64,000 nt of DNA from Lithospermum erythrorhizon (taxonomy: Eukaryota; Streptophyta; Magnoliopsida; Boraginales; Boraginaceae). Under the pieces are notes generated by a model, which saw only the letters and a program-made list of their open reading frames with translations, was not told where the DNA came from and did not search any database. This document shows positions 49,351-61,200 of this stretch, one piece after another. Made by a program: the position numbers and the translations under genes. The first letter of the stretch is position 1, and each line of letters starts with the position of its first letter. The stretch is from contig JADFUC010001010.1 of NCBI GenBank assembly GCA_019722365.1, positions 62,001 through 126,000 on the forward strand, written 5' to 3'.

Positions 49351-52300
49351 CTAAAAATACTTAAGTATCCCCAGATCCTTCACGTGAAAAACACGAGCTA
49401 AGATACTTCAAAGTAGAAACAATGTAGCCATTATTTCCCAAAATAATCAAATCATCAACATACTCAAGACAATGTGAACGCAAGCATTCACACCTTTACA
49501 CAGAGTAAATAAATCTTGTGCAATCATCATGACTGAACAAATTCATACCTTCAAAGCCTAATTTCGAAAACCAACATCGGGGTGCCTGTTTCAACCCATA
49601 CAATAACTTTAGTAGTTTACACACTAACGCTGGACACTGCAGGGGCTTCAGGAGCATTACCACGTATCGCCCTCGGTCAAGTCACTGCAGGAGAAAAGCA
49701 TTATGCACGCCCATTCGATGTAACCCCTACCTCGATGCCAGCTCAACAAATGGTAGTGTTCAATGTCACCATTTCGCCACCGCGCAGCGTATCATTATAG
49801 TCACTGCCCTCAACCCGATACCAACACAACCAACCGAGCCTTAAAAAGTTCAACCGTACCATTAGACTCATATTTTACTCACCACCGCAAGCCAAGAGTT
49901 GCCTTCCTTTCGCAATTCCACCATACTCCAAGTCCCGTTATCCTCCAACGCTCGAATCTCCTTTGCATAGCCTCACGCCATTCCGGGAACTTCATAGCCT
50001 CCTTGAACGTTTTAGGCTCAATACCTGCAGTTAGCGCTGCAAGAAAACTTTTGTGCCCAACAGTAAAACGATTACAATTTATCGAAAGTTAGCCATGCGA
50101 TAGGCGGCACCGAGTCCGAGAGGAAGCCATGTGAGTACTGACCTCAACTTTTGAACAAGATTTGTAACAAAATCTCTCGGAGTTTAACATGAGTCTTAGT
50201 ATCGCTTCCCCCGCCCAAATCAACCTCAATACCATCCGAAGAGCACCACCTCATCTCCGCCCCTCTGGAGCAGCCGAATCCGTCCATCGAAATTGCCGCA
50301 TGAAGAAATGCATCGACTCCACTGTGGGACTCCGCCTAAGTTAAAGCCAATCGGCCTCCGCTGGCTCAACCTCACTCGTCCCCTCATCATCACTCACATC
50401 CTCCTCATCACACACAATATCATGCACCAGAGCCTGAGGTAACGAACTCACAGAAGTACTAGGAGTAGAACACGCATATAGATAAGTATTTTCATAGAAG
50501 ACGACATCACAGGAAACAAAATATTCAAGAGACTCCAAATCAAAAAGCTTCCCACCCCTTTTCCATACGCATAACCAACAAAAATACACCTCCTAAGTAA
50601 GACGACTACCAAATTTATCTTGTTTGCATTTCAACCATGAGCAAAGACAAAGACCCAAACACACCTGATATTAGAGTGAGGGGGACTCACATACAAAAGC
50701 TCATGGTCTTAAACTCGAGAATACCTCATGAGTACGACATCAAATAGCCCAAGTAGTTAATAAATTCACCCCAAAACTTAATAGGTAGATTAGCTCAAAA
50801 AACGAAAGACGAGCTACATTAAGCATTACGACGGCAGTTTTCGCTCCACCCGCCCATTTTTTCGGGGAGTGCTAACACAAGAAAGTTGAAAAAATAATGC
50901 CATTATCCAAAAATAATCACGGCGCACATAAATTCGCCCATTATCACTCCGTACATATTGAACTTTGGACTGAAATTGATGATCAGCGGTAGCAAAGAAA
51001 GGCATAAAAAATTTATGAACTTCAGTTTACCATTCAACAAAAATAACCACATAGCACGAGAATAATCATCCACAATAATTAGGAAATATCGCGTACCACA
51101 CGAAGACAAAGTGTGATACGGACCCCACAAATCACAATGTATCAATTCGAAACTACGAGAAGCCTTATGTTCACTACTAACAAAAGACTCCCTCAGACGG
51201 CTTCTTTCTTACTGACGACACACGAATGAAGCCTTATTCGACAACCCACACCTAATCTAAATAAAGGACGACGAGCGAACTACTTTGTCCTGGTGAATGC
51301 CCCAATTCCGCGATGCCACAAATCAAGACATCTTCCCATCCACACGCAACATCCACGTCCCCTAATACTCAAAAAGTAGTAGCCCATTCCTTCCGCTTAC
51401 CGACTCTAATCGTTCCTCGAAAGGTCCTCAGATAATATAACCATGCTTTTAGTAATCAATCAAACAATCATGTAGGCAATGAATAAAAGTAATTCAGCAA
51501 ACTGAGGTACATACAAGACATCTTTCAAAATCAAATCCGAAGACAAACATACCGTACCACTTTTGACAGCACTAGACATTTTCCCATCAGGAAGACCAAT
51601 CGAACAAGCAGGTATATCAACAATATTACACGTAAGAAGCTGGGGATACCTATAATACGCATCAGAGGCCCCAATATCAATAATCCAATCACTAGAGAAA
51701 TACGTACTGCTAGCAAGACGATCTTTGGTGTACCACCGCACGACTACCTAACACAAGGCTCAATTTTAACTAATCCGAGTCCAGAAAGCCAATCCCAGCA
51801 TTCACCCGTGTTTTATGGCCAAAGACGCAGCTTCCCTGCTGCCGATCGAGGCGTGCCAGAAGCCGCCAAGGCAATACGCTGCCCGGCCTCGTGCAAATTA
51901 CTGACGTTGATTTCTTCAAGCCGCCCGCCTCCCCATCCGACCTTCGACGATCGCCTGGCTCAGCCCGCCCCCATCCGATCCTTCGACGCATGCCTCACTC
52001 AAGCCGTGAAACCATGTTCGAGAAACAAAAGATGAAATATCATGGCTCTGAATGACGCACAACGCCAAGCACGGTTACCTCGGGAACGCAGTATCGTGCC
52101 TCGACGACCGACGGAAAGTTAAGATCAATCGCCATCGCCACGGCCACGATCCGCAAAGAACGACCCTAAGCGACTTCAAGTCAAGCCCCTCGTAATAACA
52201 TAGCACGATAAGCCCAATCAAGCATGGTGAGGAGTGGTCTTCGAGAAAGAAAGAATATCGTAAAGCCCCGAAACATTCAACATAAATTCCATTCAAAAAA

Positions 52301-53006
52301 TCATGCAAGCGATCATTATCCTGCTTCTGTTGGAATTTTTCGACCAAATCACTGGGATGAAACCACACACACGCCGACGATGTGATCGGGATGTACTAAT
52401 TCATCCCACTGAGGTTGAAGTTTACCAAAGTAATCGCTAATGTATTACTGCATTTATCACATATCTGCATTAGTAGTAGCTAAATTTGCCGCTATTTAGC
52501 ATTCACTACTAACATCAAACGACACAGAAGTACAATCCACAACGGACGAGCCTCCTCAAAATATGGTATAGTCTTCCGGTGGACAGTCAATCGCGGTTCA
52601 AGATTAATTGAACAAGCATACCAACACATCGCTAATCGAAGAACCAAAGCACCAAGAACGGTTTATCCACCGACCCATCAATAAAACCAAATTTTCTACG
52701 AGCAATCAAGGACAAACACAAAGATTTGGACCAATCATCATAGTTATTTCCCGTAAAAAGAACAGTACTAATAATATTACCCGGATTATCATTAGAGCTT
52801 AAATAAAAACCAGAGAAATAAGATCAATTTCTTTGGTAATGCAAGACCGTGAGTCAAGCAATGGGCGACCGCACTCCCCACCTACCCGACAACGGAGAGG
52901 TGGAGCGGGGTCAGTTCTGGTCACGCTGGTGGGGCAGTCTCCCCAAAAATTGTGAGCAAGAAGAGGATTTTTCAAGCCCCAAATGATCGATCCGATCAAC
53001 GTAAAA

Positions 53007-53096
53007 CAAGCCCTTAACCGATTATTATTGCTTCACAACATTATATATACACTTTTAAAATATAACCCACGGGCTAACCATACAAAGAGTTCATAA
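53007..53096 (-). repeat. Right LTR-like direct repeat of the copia element
   Basis: This is the partner of 49262-49350. It lies on the gag side, where the 5' LTR of a minus-strand element is expected. Exact LTR borders and the primer-binding site could not be fixed. Confidence 0.55.
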
Positions 53097-53099
53097 CAA

Positions 53100-55735
53100 T
53101 AATAATAATATTACAACTTATAAAATAATAGTTTCCACATCGGAGGCGTCGACTCGCAAGTCCTCGAACTTCTCCCGAACTGCATCGACACTACATTATT
53201 TTAAGATCGACATAAAGCCGAGACCTATATCTCCTAATTATGTCCCGACAACTTTAAGAAATAAAATTTACTGGGTAAATAACACACCCAGTTCCAAATA
53301 ACTAATTGGTTGCATGTTCTCACGGCTATTTTTATCTTGTTATTTAATACGTACCGAGTACATACTATTATGTAAGGAGGAGAAGGATTTTATTAATACT
53401 CCCTCGATATTTTTATAAAAATGGTTCAATTTCGACTTTTTTTAAATTATTTTTATTTTACTATTATTTAACATAAACAAATGATGTAAAGAACTGGGTT
53501 GGATATAAAGAGAATATTGGGAGCGTCAGGAATCCAAAATTTACCTCTCATTCATAAGTCAACGAAGCCACAAGAAAGACGGATCAAACCATAAAGTTCA
53601 AAAATCGTGGTTTGCACCACACGGATTTGCTGGGAGAATGACACTTTATATATGATCCTAAGAAATTTTTAGTAACGCGATTGATCATTTATGCAAAAAT
53701 ATCTACGCTACCGCAGTGGGGCGCAAATACCGGTAAACGAAATTTCTGAATTGCGGGAAGCTCAAAGGCCACAAGGACCATGACACGAACTAGCCCGGGG
53801 TGCGGGGGCGGTGTCGCTGCGCGAGCTAACTTTGGCTCGGTCGAGTTCGGTTTCAAGACATTTCAAACTTCTTGAAATCAGAATTTGATTTGGCATTCAA
53901 ATCACATGGCAGCATACGTTTTATTCGGCTTCATTAAGAGTTGCCATCGCACCTTTAATGCGTAAGATGCTTTGTTTCAGCCTTCTACATATATCCTAAC
54001 GATCCATCACCTACGTACATGCGAACTCAAAAAAGAAACACACGCTTCACAAAATCCGAGAGCTCCCATCTCTTTTCCATTGGTTTTCTGGCCCCAAGTG
54101 ATACTGCCAAGCTCAGAGGCGTTCGTCGACGGCTCATAAATAAGCAATAAATTCGACAAGGAAAGCGCTTATCCCGAAGTCGCGACGCTCTGCTGGCCCC
54201 AAGACCGGTGGAAGAGGTCGAATACGCTTTAAGAAATATTGTAAACGCGATCTATCTCTCGTCATTTCGTCAGAATTGTTTGTCTCTGCTTTTGTAATCA
54301 AGCTTCAGAATTTTCAGATGAGTTTTGTATTATTTATTTACAAAGTTTTATTGTATAGTTCCGTTTTTTTCTATTAATTTCTACAGCAACTAGTTTGAAT
54401 AATGTAATTTGATCCAATCGAGTACATACATGTTATATTTTCTACAGAACAAAGGATTCTAAAAGAAATTGGATGCAATTTTGAATTATTATTATATATG
54501 GTTATATTTTTGCTAGGATTTTCCTATCCAAGTGCTTATCGACGAGGCAAATCTAATCAATGCAACGAATAATTTTGTTAACGACTAGCGGACTTTCAGT
54601 AGGTTACTATTTATAGAGGTAAAATTACAAAGAAGAAGAGATAGTTTGTTATTATTTTGATGAATTGTTCGAAATTAAGCCACCTAATTATTTTATAGCT
54701 AGATGTTGGGATAATGATTTGATTGCATGTGATTAGGCGATTTAGGCCAATTCATAGCTCCCGAATCGACCACATATATATTTATGTTGAGATTTGACTC
54801 TAATAAATTAAAATTTATACATTATCCCACATTAAAAATAAAAAGATTGTGATATCAATATATAAAGTTTTGTGAATAATTCCAATTAACACCAAATTTA
54901 TTTTAGTACTAAGTGGTTCTTTCGAATCCTATAAAGTCACATCTCTCTCATCTTATGTTGCCGACCTGCACTCCATTTTAAATTTAAGCATTTATTACGC
55001 GAGTATGAAAGATTTGAGATTTAAATTAATAATCCAAAAAGTATTACTTCACCCATTACCAATTAATATGAGGATTACTATTATTCAATATATTATCTGC
55101 ACTCCATTTAATAAATTTAAGAATTTCTCCTTTAGGAAACTTGATTATTGATGTCTCTACCGTTTCTTTAAATTTGTTCCATCTCCACCTGCTAAATTTA
55201 GCCTTGCAATGATTTGTCTAATTATGCAATAAATATCAAACATGGAAAATCGACGTACACCCCTAGATTTCACTGTTATTAGCAACTTGGCAGCAAGCAT
55301 TTTCTTGATCTAAGTTGAACTTCGACTAACTCTTTTGATGTTTTATTGATTTAATTTAGAAATGTCTAGGATAAATTAGTAATAAGTTATGAATGAACCT
55401 ACCTAAGTGCCTTTTTTGTGAACGTAGCATACAGAAGTTATAGAACAAGGGGTAGCATACAGAAATTATAAGTATGGTTCTAAAATGGAAGTAAGTTATA
55501 TTTTGATCCTCAATGTATATATAATGTGACGTTACATTTGGACAGTCAAACGCCACTAATGTGAACTTAATTTGAGTGAAAAATTAGTTATTTGCAAAGC
55601 AAAACCCAATTTATTCTCAAGAGTGGGCTAACAAGTGGTACGTTGTGGTAGTTAGCATCATTAAATCTCAACCCCTACAACTGTTAAATCCCCCACAAAC
55701 CTCAACAATTGCCAAAGAAATATACTCACAGCAAA
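53100..55735. other. Intergenic DNA upstream of the thioesterase gene
   Basis: No gene was recognised. The part from about 53500 to 54250 is richer in G+C and CG and may belong to the flanking transposon-derived DNA. The part nearer 55735 is AT-rich and should contain the thioesterase promoter. Confidence 0.45.
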
Positions 55736-57396
55736 ATGTCTATTGTCTTCCCAAATGTGAAGTTGTCATTGGCATGCTCACATGGGCAATCATTTGATGA
55801 TAACCACCTTCATTCCTCCTCAGTCAGCTTTCCGATCAACTTGGACCGCCAACACTGCCGGATGGATTCCATTAGGGCATCCATCTTCCACCAGAATAAT
55901 AATAATATCCCTAGAGGAGTTACATTTGCTAGCAAAGGTGGAAAAGGGTACGTACGTGCGTGTGAGATAATATTCCTTCCTTTGTCATAATAAGTTGGCT
56001 TTTTTCTAAAAGAATATAAATGCCAAGATTGAGCCGTTTCTTAGCTTGTTCCCATTATGTGTTACATATATGCTTCATCAATATTTTTTATGATTTACAA
56101 AGTTTTCACTTTCTCATTTTATAATAAGTTGCATATCAGGCTACTCATGTATATATATTATCGCTATGAGGTCATATGTAGACTATACTTTCTCCAATTT
56201 ACTTTAGTTACATTTACGTTTATCATGGTATTCTTGAAATAACATGTACAACATATTAAATTGAGTACATAAATTGATAATTCCTTTATCCTTTTTATTA
56301 CAAACTCAAGTCTATAGTACGTACTTATTTGATTCCTTTGAAGTTATCTGAATTAATCATATATATTTTGCTCCCACAGGATGAATGGTTGGCATGAGAT
56401 TGAGCTCAAAGTGAGGGAATATGAACTAGATCAGTATGGAGTTGTAAATAATGCTGTATATTCAAGTTACTGCCAACTTGGTATGTTCTCCTTGTTCTAG
56501 CTACTGTATTTCATAAATATTCCAAATGCTTCGTATATTCTAGCATCCCCCAGATCATCAGAAAGGGGAGTGGTACAAACTGTACAGTATTATGTTAAAA
56601 GTAAAATAATAATAACCACATTTTCCTAATATTTTCTTAATTATTATTATGTTAATCTTGATCTAGGACACCATGAAATACTCCAAATGCTTGGTATAAC
56701 TTCTTATGGTCTCGACTCTGGAGGAGCAGTTGCCTTGGCGGAGCTATCCTTGAAGTTTCTTGCACCTTTGCAGGTAATAATTCATAATAGTCTAGGTCTA
56801 ACTAATTGAGTAATTAAAATTGCTCACCCTCAACTGAAAACTAGTCATATTTACTAATAATTTTTTAGATCTGCAACATATCAAAATACAAGTATGTGGT
56901 AACATGCATGACTTTATATTAATTATTTTATTACATTATCCTCAGAGTGGAGATAGGTTCGTTCTAAAAGTGAGAATTTCAGACATGTCAGCTGTTCGAT
57001 TGTTTTTCCAGCATCATATCTTTAAGCTACCAGATCAACAGGTCAATTGAGATTTATATTTCATTTTATTTAGAACTGATAATGCTATCATCTTTTGCTC
57101 AATTGATATTTTTAGATTTATAGTATTTCATTTTATTTAGAACTGATAATGTTTAGCATCTTTTGCTCAATTTGCAGCCAATTATGAATGCAAATGCCAC
57201 AGCAGTGTGGCTAGACACAAATTATCGACCTGTTCGAATTCCTCCTGGAGTTACATCAAAGGTCAATCAATTCATAATTGATTCGGAGATAAATGGAATT
57301 GTCCTTCATAAAAAAAACGTTGATACGCTCAACGTTGGGCGCCCCCGCACGGCTAGTCCATCACCAATGTGGGGAGGTTATCAGCCCCCGAACTGA
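55736..57396 (+). CDS. Acyl-acyl carrier protein thioesterase, ALT type (plastid hot-dog fold)
   Basis: Plastid enzyme that releases fatty acids or beta-keto fatty acids from acyl carrier protein. Exons: 55736-55947, 56380-56480, 56667-56773, 56946-57041, 57178-57396, totalling 735 nt and 244 residues; all phases agree. The first 70 or so residues are Ser/His/Asn-rich and poorly conserved, as in a chloroplast transit peptide. The single 4HBT domain follows: [20 protein letters not shown] (Asp and Asn of the active-site region), [74 protein letters not shown]. It matches Arabidopsis ALT1-4. The last 30 residues are not family sequence: they derive from an 88-bp insertion flanked by a 19-bp direct repeat (separate entry). 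The hot-dog domain itself is complete, so activity may be kept. The gene is convergent with XPB. Confidence 0.88.
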
Positions 57397-57413
57397 TAAA
57401 TGGAATTGTCCTT
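57288..57413. mobile_element. 88-bp retroposon-like insertion with 19-bp target-site duplication
   Basis: GATAAATGGAATTGTCCTT occurs perfectly at 57288-57306 and 57395-57413. Between them is an 88-bp GC-richer insert (57307-57394) starting CATAAAAAAAACG and ending CCCCGAACT. On the minus strand the insert ends in a T run, like the T-tailed SINEs of plants, and begins with a partial B-box-like AGTTCGGGGGC. The insert lies inside the last exon of the thioesterase, supplies its final codons, and its junction with the second repeat makes the TGA stop (57394-57396). Confidence 0.8.
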
Positions 57414-58274
57414 AATGGTCACAACTCACAATACCATGGGAAATTAAATTTATCCCCTCTCTAGCTACTAGCTAGTTATCCGTACTATATATTTGTAAGA
57501 GATGTTGCAAAATAGTTCACAAAATAACATATTACATCATTCCAATGCAATGCAAAATCATTGGAATGGTTTGTATCCTATATTCCTATGTGGTACTTGA
57601 ATTGCATTATTGTATTGATGATTCAATGTTTGATGATGAGCTAGATATATATTTGAAATAATATCACGAGACACATATATTTCATTTTTTTTTTTGATTT
57701 TCCCCTTAAAAGAAAAGTTATGGATCCATGTTATATTATCATTCCCTACTTAATTATGAAGAAAAATTTACGAGAATACTAATTCAATGTGTAGAAAACA
57801 AAGTGACCAATCCAAATACAAGCTCGAGCACACAACGAACATATAGGATGGGAATAAAAAGCAGCTGCCAAACTCGCTATAGTAATGTATTTTTTCAATG
57901 CTGATGAAGATATTCATTTCTTTGATCTCTTTCAACCTCCGTCACTGCGTACATCTCAAACACATACTACATTAACTAAATAGGGGAGATAATCGAATAA
58001 TCTAACGGTTGAGCTAGCACCCCTTGATCCATTCGAATCTCATGTAGGGAAAAGGGAGTTGAGAATTACTATGATCTTAACTAAAAAAAAAACTATACAA
58101 GGGTATGAGAAAATCCAAGAGGGTGGACTCGATGTTATGTGTTTTTCTTTTTTGATATACCCCCTCCTTACATTGACATTCAAACCCTTAACCTCAAGGA
58201 TCAATTAGTGCTAGCTCAGCTGCTAGACCATTCGATTAATTATCTATGTTCTGTGTTTCTTGGTGCAAGAAGTT
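57397..58274. other. Interval between the convergent thioesterase and XPB genes
   Basis: It holds the 3' UTRs of both genes and the tail-to-tail SINE pair at 57984-58243. A frame left over from before the insertion runs 16 codons beyond the second 19-bp repeat to a TAG at 57462-57464. Confidence 0.5.
57984..58243. mobile_element. Two SINEs inserted tail to tail
   Basis: The outer 45 bp on each side are inverted copies: ATAATCTAACGGTTGAGCTAGC on the left, and reverse-complemented TGGTCTAGCAGCTGAGCTAGC on the right, both followed by a TTGATCC. Each then has a B-box-like motif (CATTCGAATCTC on the left, GGTTTGAATGTC on the right) and an A-rich tail pointing inwards (58081-58091, and 58158-58144 on the minus strand). 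This fits two related tRNA-derived SINEs in opposite orientation, better than one MITE. The right unit reaches to within 31 bp of the XPB stop codon. Confidence 0.6.
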
Positions 58275-61200
58275 TTAAGCGAAACGTTTCTTGAATAGTG
58301 AATGCCTTTTGGAAGGATCCTTGGGCTTGGCTTTCATTTGACCAGCACCATGCTTCCTGTTCCCAGTGCTGCAACAGAACATAGAAGCCATTGTTACTTG
58401 CAAGAATTAGAGAGATAGAACAAAATACCAGAATGGGAAGAAAAGCAAAACCAAAAGGCATTACAAAAAACTTCTTCATTTGGTTTTGTTTTCTATCTCT
58501 TTATGTTACTTCCAAGTTAGTCGGAAACAAAAGAAAACTAGCAGCGAGGTCTGAACCTCAAACCTCTACCCTTGTGAGCGTCTTAACTAACGAACCCCAC
58601 CCCCTTGGCCAGTATTATTCTAGTTTGAAGACTACCTATTTCTTTCCACAAATTTTCTCCCAGTTAGATAAGAATAAGCTGAAAAATGAAATAAATCAAA
58701 ACTAACAGGGAGCATAAGCATACTTGTATTCCATATACACCATTCCTTTGGCTCCAGACATTGTGCTCATTGATCCAGGGAATCGTCGTGCTTTTTGCAG
58801 GGCTAAGCCATCTGCATCTTCATCTAGTTGTTCTAAACCTACGGCATCATCACCTGCTCTTAGGACCTAATAAAATGTAAATAAATTATGTCAGATAATG
58901 TTTTGATGATTAAAGTGGGGACTTGCACAGTTGGTGAAGAGGTGGAATTTCGCTATGGCCAAGCACTTTTTAATTTAGGAGAAAGCAGAGAGGAAAAACC
59001 TTTCCAAGAAGCGAAAGCTGATCATCAAGATGATGATAATTCAACTCAGGCCCCGAATCAGCAGGAGGCAAACTTGTAATCACCTGTCGATGAGAACCAA
59101 TCATACATCGTTAACAAAAAGGCACTACCTATATCTTAAACATTGAAAATCCATACCATGCATATATTAGAAAAGAAAAGAAAATAACCATTGCACATCA
59201 TAGTAAGAGGTACTACCTTAAAACTATAACCCTGGTCAACTAAAAATTGCTGCCTTTTGGTTGAATAGTACATTTCCTGCAAAAATTAAATAAATAAACT
59301 ACGGTTAATAAATAAACTAAGGCTTTACCCCTATTTATTAGCCTACATTATCTTTGTCCAACACTCGACACAATCATTAATTACGGTTAAAATGGTCAAT
59401 TTACCATTTTTGTCTTAATATATGTGCCAAAACATTTAAGTTAATGGATATAGTACTACAAAACAGGAGTTATCACCTGAGTATCAGTGGAGACAAGTGA
59501 ATAGAAAAATGCATTGTACTCTTCTTTACCTCCTGCCATCCGATCCTGATGCCGCCCCTATTAAAGCGAAAAACCACATAAATAATCACAAAAAGCTTAT
59601 AGGAAATTGCAATAACAATCAACATTCTTCTCTTATAGCTTCTAAGATCTATAGATTCACCAGTACTACAGTGGATAGCTGAACCGAAGTAGCAAGATGG
59701 CAGCATGATCATATTGTGTATTGAGTCCCAAAAAATATTAGTCGTTTTATGTGGCAGTTCAGAGTGCATAACGAACACTGTTCCATATTACCCCCTTCTT
59801 AAAGAACTTCATTTCAATCTCAACATGAAATGAAAATGTAACTCTTTGCTTCTTGTTCTCTTACTCTTTTAGCCTGGTTTGCGGAGGTATAGTCCTAGGT
59901 AGATTAACAAAGAAACAAACTAACCAGTTTATTGTAGTATTTACTATGATAACAATATACAACAACTGTCAATGAAATCTTTTGAATGAAGTAACAAGTA
60001 ATACTGTATTGGCCACACTCTGAATTGAAATATGATCATTCCAAATAGTTTGTTAAGCTAATACGCCTTACCTTGGCCCTAAGAATACGTCCAAGTCGCT
60101 GAGCTTCTTGACGTCTTGAACCAGCATGTGAAGAAATTTGGATTATCACATTTGCCTCTGGAATATCTATGGAGTTATCACCCACCTTTCAATTGTACTA
60201 AGATTATCCTTATGCAAGTATATTTATAAGGCTAATAACATTGCAAGTAGTCTTTGCATGAAAACTCATGAAACTCAATTAGTGAAGATGTACCCTTCTA
60301 CATACTACTCCGCCACTGTGATTCTTTACACCCCTTTTCATTTCATTAATAGTCTATTATTGTGAGTTGAAGACTTTTATGCTCTCGCCAGTATCTCCAA
60401 AAAGTTTTGCATATGCGACTATTAACGGATAATGTGTGTTACCAATAGTTTATAAATTCAATCACGTCATATTGACATAGTATAGAGACAAACATTACAA
60501 AATTTCACAAGGAAAATTTCTCAAGTGAATAGTACATAAAGCTCAGCTAGACAATTTACCTTCGAAAGGAATACAGTATTTAAGTCCTTGCTGGTTTTAA
60601 ATGCTTCAAGAATTTTTGTTCGCTCGGCATGGCTGCATATAATATACAAAGGTCATGTGAATTATATAAAATGGTTAATTGAATTACTCAAAAAAGCTAA
60701 CTTAACAAACCTTGTAGCACCATAGATCATGGGTTTCCGGAGCTTCATTGCATACTCAGTCAGAGCAAAAAGATTATCAGCGAACACAATAATTTTATCT
60801 CCACGCTGTTCTTCATGAAACCGAATCAAGAATTCACAAGCTCGAAATTTATTAGGGTTCATCACATAAAGTGCCTGAAGAAAAAAAGGGATTTTAGTGC
60901 ACCAACAAAGGGAGGCATATGAACTATCATGTTTGTATCACGAAAACATGTAGTAGGGAGAATAAAAACAAACCAATCCAAGTCTTATCCCACTAAGTGG
61001 GGAGTAGGGAGAATAACTTCATGAAAAAAGGAAGGGACTTTAGTGCACCAACATAGATGAATTGATCATTTATAGAAAGACATAATGAGGTGGTGCATCA
61101 CTATCGACATGGTAGATTATGGGAAATTTTATATTGCTTCAATCGAGACAATTGTTAGTATTCCATAAGCCATGACTCTCATGAGTCAGATAGAGAACGT

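Larger units (their letters stand above)
49262..53096 (-). mobile_element. Ty1/copia retrotransposon, broken, minus strand
   Basis: A plant LTR retrotransposon read from right to left. Gag: KDNDRLHDFLNG-type peptide KQDNDRLHDFLNGIYVECFG at 52075-52368. Protease region: 51741-51460, WIIDIGASD (the family has DSGAS, so a catalytic-site neighbour is changed), then SSAVKSGTVCLSSDLILKDV. Integrase: IHCDLWGPYHTLSSCGTRYF with IVDDYSRAMW at 51145-50903. Integrase C-terminal region: KLFDLESLEYFVSCDVVFYE at 50589-50341. Reverse transcriptase: LYGLKQAPRCWFSKL and YVDDLIILGN at about 49625-49370, in frames broken by stops. The right-hand flank carries a 90-bp sequence also present next to the RT end on the left, probably LTR remnants. 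RNase H is missing. No part is intact. Confidence 0.8.

Noticed and set aside
49582..50092. Plus-strand open frames of 70-110 codons
   Set aside because: The minus strand here encodes copia reverse transcriptase and flanking sequence; the plus-strand peptides resemble nothing.
57984..58243. Single MITE with 45-bp inverted ends
   Set aside because: Each half carries its own A-box-like and B-box-like motifs and an inward A-rich tail, which fits two SINEs better.
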